Source: Henckelia pumila
Lineage: Eukaryota > Streptophyta > Magnoliopsida > Lamiales > Gesneriaceae
DNA length: 64,000 nt
Reading direction: 5' to 3'
Assembly: GCF_033568475.1 (NCBI RefSeq)
Contig: NW_027331831.1
Location: 3,534,001 to 3,598,000 of the forward strand
In this document: one piece after another, positions 51,437 to 61,361 of the stretch
How positions within the stretch are numbered: the stretch's first letter is position 1
Layout of the letters: every line of letters starts with the position of its first letter
The notes under the pieces: generated by a model
What the model was told of the DNA's origin: nothing
Seen by the model: the letters and a program-made list of their open reading frames with translations, nothing else
The model's database searches: none
Made by a program: the position numbers and the translations under genes

Positions 51437-52770
51437 ATCCCGTGAGTCCTTTTTGTGCTGGTGCTGTGTCGAAGTCGTTGGAAGCGGAAATGTTTTCATC
51501 TGTAAAACACTATTCTAGCAACCAAGTACTAAAGATACTTGAGTTTTCGGTTTTTACTATGTCCTGCTGCCATTCTTTTAGCTTTCGTGGATTGATTTAG
51601 TTTGAGGTAGAACATGAGACCTCACTTGTTGCTATGCCTCTTTCTCAGCTTTGAAACCCGATTTGATTTCTGTAAATTTTGACAAGTTTATGGTGAATGG
51701 GGAAAGGTGGTTGTGATGTTTCTACAAAAACTCAAACAATGTGGGATTAGGATGTTACAAATGCTTATATACAAACAAAAAAATGAAAGGGAAAATTGTA
51801 ACCCATCAAGAACATGAACATGACTACATGAGGCTGTTTGATAAGTATTAGTTCCAGATGAGAAACTAAAATCTAATGATGATCGATTTATTAAGAGAGT
51901 GTTTGCAATCACTAAAAAAATTATTGTTAGATTTTGACTTAAAGAAATCACTTTTGTTTGTTTCTTAAACTCAAATTATGTGTTAATTTATGCTTAACTT
52001 AATTGAAATTCAAAAGTTAGTCATATGGTGATTATGATTCTCAAAAACTGATTCTAATAAAAAAAATCAATGTTAAAATTACTTTAATCACTTATTTATC
52101 AAACACTACCTTAGATTTTCACATTTGTTTCCAAACACTATACCAACTTTTGATTTTTTAAACTTTTTTTTATAATATATAAATTTAATCATTTCTACAA
52201 AAACATAATCTTTTGCAAACACTACTCCCTAAGTAGTTGGTGTAGTTGGTGATTGAGATTGTTTTTTTTTTTTTAAATGCTTTTACCTTTTATTTTATAA
52301 TGAAGTTATGATAATTCATATCATGTCTAGCTAAACGAATGAAGATATATATACTTCTTAACTAAATCTTGAAAACTGTGAAATTATTTCTTAAGGCAGA
52401 AATGCGATTAAAACTTTTTATTTTAGGAATTTAATCTAATCTAATCAACTTTATTAAAACTAAATATATATATATATATGAATTTTTTTTATAGGGAAAA
52501 TTTTAAAAACTATATATAACTGCATAATAAAGTTTTTTTTTTTCTTTTTTTTTTCTTTGCTTCACTGCAGAATAAATATAGATATTTGACTCTAATTACC
52601 CTAACGAAAAGTAAACAATTATATAAAAACATGATTTAAAACTGGTGTATTCCAATCTTTTTCTATTATTTTTCTTTCGGGATTCGAGATTTTTTCCCCC
52701 AACTCACTCGGTGGTTTTTAGACTTCTCGTTTTTTTTTGGCGGGAAAGAGCGGACGGAGAAGGCGGCTGA
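51437..52770. other. Gap between MTP1 and RAD1
   Basis: The first 250 bases are probably MTP1 3' untranslated sequence. It includes a dispersed repeat at 51893-52235. The GC-richer end at 52670-52770 is the likely RAD1 promoter and leader. Confidence 0.5.
51893..52235 (+). repeat. Dispersed repeat, copy 2, with short terminal inverted repeats
   Basis: Shares its word order with 39815-40090. The ends AGTGTTTGC (51898-51906) and GCAAACACT (52216-52224) are inverted copies, which suggests a miniature inverted-repeat transposon. No coding capacity. Confidence 0.55.
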
Positions 52771-55467
52771 ATGAGCTCGTCGGTGGAGGTTCCGGACTTG
52801 GTGTGTGAAATGGACTGCGTCCAAGGCGTTGTCGATGCCCTCACCTCGGTCCGCTGGAAACGCCATCAAGTATAAATCTCCCCAATTTTCTTTTTTTTTT
52901 TTTTTTTTTTCTACAGGCTTGGATCATAAGCGATTATTCTGTGATCAGGATGCTGTTGTGGAAATATCAGAACACGGGATAGTCATAATCGTCGAGGAAA
53001 CTGCTTGTCTTCAAGCTAAGGTTTACTTACAACGCGAGGTATTCATACATAATTGTTTTTCCTGATAATCAGAGTTTTAATTGTTTTGCAGTAGTTTATT
53101 GAGAGAATTGCTTTCGATGTGTTCTGCTTTTGGGGGTTTTATTTTGTAGCTATTTGTTAAGTATGATTACGGAGCTCACGGGAGGCCACGATTTGGGGTG
53201 GGCTTAGGGCTCTTTGTTGACTGTCTCAACACATTTTCTGTCCCTGGACGCTCCAACATTCTTGAAATCCGTTATCCGGGGTCTGATATGCAACTTTTGC
53301 TCCGGTAATTTCTTTATGCCTCTTCTACTTTATGCTCGTACTTTAATAAAGTTTAATGGAAAAGTTTTGGGCCGGAAAATGCATGAAAATATTGTCTGTG
53401 AAGGGTGATGAATGCATGTGTGCCATGAACCTTGTGATTTTAGAGTCGGGTGTCTTGCAACCGTTAGCTGAAGTTAAGCTACTTTCTTGCTTTGGATTAT
53501 CTTGCCTCGAGGAAGGGGACTCTATCATCAATGTTGATGTCCAAAAAGGATTGCTAGAAACTGATTGGACTTTACTAAAATTTAATGTCAACTGTTGAAA
53601 GCATTGGAATACAAGAAGTTTGGTCACTGGTGAATTTCAACTAGATGGAATGAGAAATGGAGAAAACTAGAGAGATGATCAGAGGAAGTAAAAGATGAGA
53701 TCTCACTCATATAATGAGGATGATTGATGATCTGTGGTCTTGTTTGACACAATATTTTCTGCCAAGCATGGGGGAAATACAACTACAAAGTCGAAATTAT
53801 AGAAAACTAAGTTTTCCTGTGGTCAATAGGTAAAGAACTAAGATAAAATAATAATTTCCGGTTGATCCCTGAATAATAATGCAACCATTAGCTTTTTGGT
53901 TGATCTTGATTTGAGGTTGGACAATTCTTAATAATTTAAAGCCGTTAAGTTTCTCTGTACTGCATCAGTTATACAGTGTTAGTTTGTAAAACCTACCTGA
54001 ATTTTCATTACAGTTGAACATGATTTATATTTAAGTTAGAATTGCAATGACAGATCGACTCATTATTTGATCTTTCTGCTTCCCCTGTGTTAGATCTGTT
54101 GATTCTTCTAATGCTTGCATTTATGCTGAGATGAGGACAAGGATTCCAGAGACAATATCGTGGGACTATAATTTTGAGACTGCTGGAAACACTCCTATGA
54201 GCTTCACGGTTAAAGTATTCCTAGTACATTATGCAGTACTCAAGTTACTTTAGAAAGGTTAAAAAACTGTCTTAAAGCTAAATACTCTCTATTAACTAAA
54301 ATGAGTGTAGAACTCTTGGTCTCTATGGTAAGCTTAATTATTTTGACATGGAACAAGGAGATGATTTCTTATGTTCCTGAAATGGGCTCGAAAATAGGGG
54401 TTTCTTGATAAGATTAGATATCTCTTCTTCTTCATTTGCCCCCCTCTTTATTTTTAAAAAAAAAATCTAAGTAGGAGGTGCATGAAATCCTTATCCTTAT
54501 TAAACAAATGTAAGTTGAGATTCGACATATTTGACTTAAAATTCGAGTTTCTCTTACTCGACTTCACATGGGATTTAAAAAATAAAAAGAAGACAACAGC
54601 CATCTGATGCTCTATGAGCCTGAAGTGACATGTTATGCGTGCAGCGGCTAATCAATGAACGGCCACCACAAGGACATTTCAATGACCATATATTGCATAT
54701 ATACAACACTTATGACCATATATATGTTAATGGCTAATATCTTATTTATAGATATGTATCTATCTATACGTATATTTATATTCGTAGTTGATAGTCTGCA
54801 GCTCTGAAGGAAGCTATCGATGATCTTGAATGGCCCGGATCAAGCATTCAGATAAATTTACAGCCATCTCCTCCATCTGTTGTCTTCAGAGGTGAAGGAC
54901 ATGGGGACTTGCAGGTAACCCCTAAATCCAGTACTAACAGAAAAATTGCTTCAAGGGCCTGTCATTATATAAAATAATTTGTCACTTATCATGCAGATAG
55001 ACTTCAACTACTATGCTCATACTGATCTTTTAATTGCCTTCAGTTGTGATCGGCAAATATCTCACAGGTTATTCTCATTTTCTATTCCCTCTTGGCAAAA
55101 AAATATTTTGAATGTGTTTACATTGACTCTCTTGATGTTATGCAACATCACCTACAATGTGACACGAGTAAGGTGACAAAATTCTGCTGCTTACTGGTTG
55201 GCACCTTAACTTGGTTTGGACAGGTACAAGTACAAATTCCTACGTGCAACAACTTCTAACATCCCGAGCAGTGTAATCCGGGATAATCGAGGGAGCAAGT
55301 TTACCATTGGGAGAGGTGGGATGTTGAAAGTTCAGCACCTTGTTTCGGTTGCAAAGCCCAACGTTTCGCATCCTCAGGTTGATTCTGCTGGGTATCAACA
55401 ACCCAACCGTATTGCTTACATTGAGTTTTTCGTCAAGCCTGAGATAGAGGAAGATAATGATTCTTAA
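52771..55467 (+). CDS. RAD1: Checkpoint clamp subunit RAD1 (9-1-1 complex)
   Basis: Seven exons: 52771-52869, 52949-53038, 53150-53304, 54094-54214, 54795-54914, 54997-55067, 55224-55467, giving 299 aa, near the size of known RAD1 proteins. All junctions are GT-AG and in phase. The sequence follows the PCNA-like fold of human RAD1: LVCEMDCVQGVVDALTSVRW at the start, DAVVEISEHGIVIIVEETACLQAKVYLQ, then DCLNTF, a central SAALKEAIDDLEWPGSS matching human SEGLREAFSELD, DLLIAFSCDRQISHRYKY, and IAYIEFFVKPEIEE at the end. RAD1 forms a ring with RAD9 and HUS1 that is loaded at damaged DNA in the nucleus to activate ATR signalling. Intron 3 is long (789 bp) and contains an open frame of 80 codons that does not align to the family and was left out. 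Confidence 0.93.
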
Positions 55468-58400
55468 GACCAACTCGCTTCGATTTTGGTCGTGGATGAA
55501 GTGCTGTATATTTATTTCTGACCATTCTAATATGTATCATGTGTATGACCTCTTGCTATGCATATTTTGTGTCATGAGATAGAACATTTTAAGGGAAATG
55601 AGATTTGCTTTGTTGAATGCATTCCCCGAGGATATTTAACTTCGGCTCGGTTTGGCTTTAAACCAACCCATGATTTTCTTATAACCGAACTTTGCAAACC
55701 ATGAATTTCGATTTGAATATATGATTATTAAAGATAAAATTAAATAGTTCCATATATATATAAAAAATACTAAATTAACAAAAACTATTATATAGTTTAT
55801 TTAATATTAATATAATCGGTTTGAAACGGTATTTCTTTTTTTCCGATTTATTTTTCTTCAAAATCTGAGAGCAAATTAATTTTTCTGTTGGTCTGATTGG
55901 TTTGATTCAGTTCTCTTGAATAGCAAAGTACTTCCTAATAATAATCGACCTTTTAAATTTTATAATAATTCACGTTGTTTAAAACCATTTAACTAGAAAC
56001 AAAATAAGGGAATTGAGCTCTTATTTGTTAAATGTATTTTAAAATACGATTTAATGGTAATGGGTATTTTTATATAACTCTTAACTACAGCAATGACGAT
56101 GTCCCTTCGAAAAAAATAAACATAAAAACTACAACGACGATGCTTAAGGCACACGTAAATAAATATTTTGCGCGCCACCTTGTCACTTTTTTTTTTAATT
56201 ACTGGACAACTTTACTTCTTTTTTTTTATATACATATAAAAAATAATAATAATAATAATAATTGTACAACACTTGAAGTTTTTACTTTTGACATCACAAG
56301 TTATGAACTAAACAGTTTCAAATTTTTAAAACAAGTTATTTGTGTTTGGGATCAACATCAACAAAATAATTCTTATAAATTTATAATGACGAGTCTTATA
56401 TTTATGTTGATGGATCACTTTCCTGGATGTGTCCAAGCTTCGAGTTGGCGACTACGGGTGATATGTTACGATCCATCCACCTATGGTAGCCAAAACATAT
56501 TTTGATCATTTTGTTTTATATATGGTTACATATTTATTTATTTCCTTTTTTTTTGTCTCCTATGATTTCAATTTAAAAAATTAATAATAAAATGATTGGT
56601 GGAAATCAAGGCCCGATTTATATCTCAAACCAATGGACTCATATGTGAGCCCCATTTTTTTTTTAGATTACAATTACAATCTGTAACTTTAGAATACAAC
56701 GATTTTTTTTAGCTCGAATTTGATCGGTCTTAAATGGACAAGTGACAATAAATGTAATGGGCGGAATGAAATGTCAATCAGTGCCTTTAATTTTGAGGCT
56801 ATATATTAAAGTTCATTTTCCAGAAATACATAATCCCATGTTTGGAGTATAATTGTGTCTCCACTGTTACCTGTCATCTTCGCAACAACTATTCTTACCT
56901 CTTAGCTTCCATTAGAATTTATGGACCAATTCTGTTTTGGACACCAAATATTACCGCCGACACAAATTCACTTGACATTTTGATTTGTAAAGACGATGCA
57001 ATCAATTAAATGTGCTGAAAATGATTTTCAACCTAACAAGAATGAACGAATTTTGTAGTTTATCTCTAATTGAAATCTTTCAACTACATTTATATATGCG
57101 CGTTGATGCGGCCATGTTGGGATTTTGATTTATTTTTTTTGGGGGGTCATTAATGAACTATTATTTCATGTAATTAAGGTATACTACAAAATTTATCCCA
57201 TGAGAAGGAAGAAATTGATTCTTTTAATTGAGGATGTGGGGTTTTCAATTTTGAGTATTAATTTCTAAAGATAAAAATGTTCTTGCAATTGATCCAATAA
57301 TATACTCGAGAAAATAATGGACATTTTGCAATAATAATGAATTTTAGAAGATTTAATTAACAACTTTACCTTCAATAATGATATATTTAATCGCGAATAT
57401 ATATAATATATATACAATAGTGGAATATTCAGTGCAAATTGAGACAAACAAGAAATGAAGAAAACGATGTTTGCCGCTGGGAATCAATTTTATTGTCTTG
57501 TCAACCCATAAGTTTTAACCGATCCATCAAATAGTTTAACCCTTAAAATATCAGAAATCATTGTGCATTAAATCAATGTATAACACTTTGGTCCCCAGTT
57601 TCCTAAACTAACGAAAGAGAAATGTTGGGCGTTTTGTCTTTATTCGTAATAAATTATTGTTTTTGCGCACGCATACACACATATAAGTTTGATAAGCTGG
57701 ACACCCAAATAGGCACAATGTGAATACTCTTTTATGTGTTATTTACTTATTGAATGTGATGAAGTATATATAAAGCATATACATCTAATTGGTGTATCTT
57801 GTTAAAGCTCACATAAGTGTTCCTAGTTGGATAATTCAGCCTTGCTTTCCAAACAGACGGGCTAGGTTGGAAATTTCCAATTGGACTGTCGATCAGCCCG
57901 ACCCACCTCATATAAATTAAAATTAGGTAGCTCATCGGGTTGATCCACCTGTCAAATAGGTGGATTGATCGAGAAATTCTCATCTCGATCGACCAGATGA
58001 CATACTAGTCTATTCTTCCATATATGCCAAATGATGAGCTGTGACGGGTTACGATTTGATTTATTCCGTCATCTCACTTTGACGACTTTATAGACTGATA
58101 AATTCTTGATTTGTACTTCATCGTTATTTATAACAAATTATAGTGTTGGTTGTAACTTGTAAGGATTCATAAATTTGCTTTACTGGAAGCTCGTGGGTGG
58201 GGAAAAAATAAATTCAGTCAACCAAAACCCTATCAGTTAAGTAGTAGAATCCTACGAAGTGGTAGAAGCCAACTTAACTAATTAGCAAATATAATTAAGG
58301 TATTGTTTTGTAATGCTTTAAGCACTTTTGAACTTTTTCTTCGCAAAATTTGAAAAGTTTGTCAAAAAAATAAAATAAAACTCAAAAATGCTTTTTAGAA

Positions 58401-58874
58401 ACTTTTCAAAACACTAACTAAATCTGCGAAAAAACCTCTTTTTTTTTTCTTTGACATGAGCCAAGAAACTTTTGATAAAGAGGAACTAATTTAGCTTCTT
58501 TTTTTAAAATTTTTTTGAAAAATGGGGAAATTTATTTATATGTAATTGATAGGGCTCTTGTAGTATAAATATGGGGTTTTAGTTCAGAATAAGGTTTTAT
58601 CTAATTCTTTAATAATAAAGATGTATGATACATGTGACGATACTTGTCACAACTGAGTTAACAATTGATTATCTTTTGTTCTGAAATATGTGTTAAGATT
58701 GCGTTTAAACTAGAGAAAGTATTTAAGGGAGATTTGAAATGACTCAATGTTGGGATGAATTTTAAATTCTATCATAATCACTAAAAAAACAACTATTTGA
58801 GATTTGATATGTATTATCCGGTGAATTTGTCAAAATAAAAAAAAAAATTTGTTATTATTGATTTGGAATCCATA
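55468..58874. other. AT-rich intergenic stretch after RAD1
   Basis: The first 100-150 bases are probably 3' untranslated sequence. The rest is very AT-rich. The 157-codon frame at 56032-56505 is Asn- and Phe-rich with no recognised domain and is considered chance. Confidence 0.45.
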
Positions 58875-59603
58875 TATCTAAATGCAACCTATATAATATC
58901 TCATAGATAAGGTAGAAGAGGATTGATATTTAGTGTTAGAACATATGTAGAATCGGAAATGTTACCTTTATAGGACAGTATCTTAAAGGTGCATCCAATA
59001 GTATATATTTATCAATACATGTGACGTTCATTGATTTTTTGGTGGACTCCACACTTTTTTTTTTTGAGTAGTGAAAGATTGTTACAATTGAGTCTCAGAT
59101 CTCATATCTCATCTCAAACTTGAGATGTTACCATATTGGTGTTAGAATACAATACAAGCCATCAACGACCCACATCTATTATTAAATATTCATATTTGGA
59201 TAACTTAAAGTTGTATCCTAAATGAAATTTTAGGATAAAATATCTAAATGCAACCTAATATCTCAAAGATAAGGTGGAAGAGGATTGACATTTAGTGTTA
59301 GAACATATGAAGAGTCGAAAATGTTACCTTTATAGGACATTATCTTAAATGTGCATCTAATAGTGGATATTTATCAATACATGTATCATTTTATTATTTT
59401 TTGGTGGACTTCACACTTTTTTTTGAGTGAGGAGAAAATTTGTTATAATTGGGTCTCAGACCTCAGACTTCGTCTCAAACTTGAGATATTGGTGTCAAAT
59501 GAACTACAACTCATCGACGACCTCACATCTATTATTAAATATTCACATTTGGATATACCATTAAAGTTGTATCCTAAAGATGAAATGAAATTTCCTGATA
59601 AAA
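58875..59603 (+). repeat. Tandem duplication of a 366-bp unit
   Basis: Copy A (58875-59240) and copy B (59241 to about 59603) both start TATCTAAATGCAACCT. They share AGTGTTAGAACATATG, TGTTACCTTTATAGGACA, TATTTATCAATACATGT, TTTTTTGGTGGACT, TCTCAAACTTGAGAT and ACATCTATTATTAAATATTCA in the same order. Divergence is moderate, with small indels. There is no long conserved frame between the copies, so it is non-coding. Confidence 0.85.
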
Positions 59604-60343
59604 TATCAATTTTCGTTCATCATAATATTTTTTGACTTCTAAATTAATTTTGAATTTGTTGAGGCCTTGGTGATTAGCAATTATTTTACGTGTTATTTGT
59701 CGTTATTGAAATTTTGGCAGTGTAGGATGCTGCATTTACACATTAATCCCTCATTGTCGGACACCCTAAATTCAAATATATACTATATCATATTATTGTG
59801 AATGAATGAATTAATTTAATAAAAACCTTTTGTATCTCATCATCATATCATCAAATACTTATTGGTCCACAATGATCGTGAAAATAATAAATTTCAACTC
59901 CAAACTTTTCATGAGTTTTTTTATTACTAATATACTCACTATTATTTAATAATGTATATATGAAACTAAAAGTTTTATGTTAATACAAATTATCTAAAAT
60001 ATATATACAAAAATTATAAGAAACATTTTGTATCATGGCAGAAGTATGTATTAAATAAAATATCCCCAAGGAATACCAATGAGGCAACGATGAACTAAAT
60101 TTGTGTAACAAAAATCAATAAATTATATGTTTAATATATACAAAATGAAAAGTATTTTTCTTTTTTTAAAAAAACTTTTTTTAAAAAAAGTATTAATTAA
60201 ATCAAGCAAGGAACAAATTTATTCCAACTGAATACACATGACTTTCGAGGAGCGATTGCATGCAACGTCTTCGACAATTGTTAGGTAACGACAATTATAT
60301 GACCCTTAACCATAGTTAATTACAATGGACAAAAATTTCTAGC
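59604..60343. other. AT-rich stretch
   Basis: No gene or element recognised. A hairpin of A and T runs lies at about 60160-60190. Confidence 0.45.
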
Positions 60344-60444
60344 TCAGTGTTGAGTTTCTTCCTTCTTGGCTTTCATTACCCTTTCGATAATTCCCACCTT
60401 TTCTCTCTTCTTACATTTCTGTGCTTCAGGAAAATAATCCGCCC
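60344..60444 (-). CDS. Orphan candidate terminal exon on the minus strand
   Basis: On the minus strand, an acceptor TTTATGCAG lies just before 60444, and a frame from there runs 33 codons to TGA at 60344-60346. The peptide reads ADYFPEAQKCKKREKVGI and continues IERVMKAKKEETQH, rich in Lys and Glu, unlike the random AT-rich peptides around. The first two bases complete a split codon. No upstream exon could be found up to 61 kb, where the TPS leader lies on the other strand. It could be the last exon of a small gene whose first exon escaped me, or a relic. I do not recognise the family. Confidence 0.3.
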
Positions 60445-60560
60445 CTGCATAAAGATACAATCTTTTGTGGGTTGTAATATATTGTATCATAGATATGTGG
60501 TAACGAATATTACCAAATAATAAACAAGCAAAAGGGTGTTAAAAAAGAAATATTTTCTTG

Positions 60561-60614
60561 ATGCCACTGGAGGAGCTAGAAAATGGGAATCTGATCTGGG
60601 ATATATATTTTTAG
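60561..60614 (+). promoter_or_regulatory. Upstream ORF of 17 codons in the TPS leader
   Basis: ATG at 60561 opens a frame MPLEELENGNLIWDIYF ending at TAG 60612-60614. It lies in the predicted first leader exon, before the donor at about 60662. If that leader is transcribed, this uORF could dampen translation of the TPS. Conservation is unknown. Confidence 0.35.
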
Positions 60615-60662
60615 TGGGAATCTTTGGTGTTTTTGAGGTGCCTTTTCTTCCTGTCTTGCAAA

Positions 60663-61266
60663 GGTAAACGCTTCTATACCACTCTAATTGGTTGCTGCAT
60701 ATATATATTTTTTTTGTTTATTTTCAATTTTCTCTAAGATTATTGCCACTTTCGTGGCCACTTGTAACAGTATTTCATGCTTTTTTAATGCTTTCACTGG
60801 GTTTTTGAGCTTGCTCATGGTCCCTTCAGTCGACAAGTTGCCACTCTCCACATTTTAAGAACCCTTCTTTATTGATGGAAGATGGGCTGATTAATTTATT
60901 GATTTCTGATCATCAAAGTTACCGCCTTTAACCGACAGATTTGCTGCGGATATTTCGAATGCTGCGTTGATTTTTGTTCATTTTGATGCCTGGTTTTTGT
61001 TTACGATCTGGTTGATGTGGTCATGTGGAGCTTGTTTAATGTAGTTCTTAGTTGATTTAGATTTATGCATAACTGTATCGGTATGAAGTTTTAATCTTTG
61101 AGGTGTAAGTTTTTCATTTCTTTATCTGCTAATTTTCGGTATAGGAGTACTTTATCATCTATTCTGCTTTTGGATTTTATTTTTTTTAAAAAAAAAATTT
61201 GTGGGTTTGTCTGGTTCTGTCAATTAATGTTCCTCCCTCGTTTCTTTCATCTGGTTTTGTTTGTAG
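60663..61266 (+). other. Probable 5'-leader intron of the TPS gene
   Basis: A strong donor CTTGCAAAG|GTAAAC at about 60662 and an acceptor GTTTGTAG at 61259-61266 frame a T-rich stretch of about 600 bp. A leader intron ahead of an uninterrupted long first coding exon is usual for class II TPS genes. Confidence 0.6.
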
Positions 61267-61361
61267 AGTTCAGATTTCGATCAAATAATTAAAGTGGGGA
61301 GTGCTCGAACTAACAATACCAGCTGGTCTAATTACTATACATATATACTTCTCTTCAAGTA

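Noticed and set aside
53356-53598. 80-codon frame within RAD1 intron 3
   Set aside because: It does not align with RAD1, and splicing 53304 to 54094 restores the family sequence in phase.
56032-56505. 157-codon plus-strand frame
   Set aside because: AT-driven composition with an Asn run, no domain, and no start or splice context. Likely chance.
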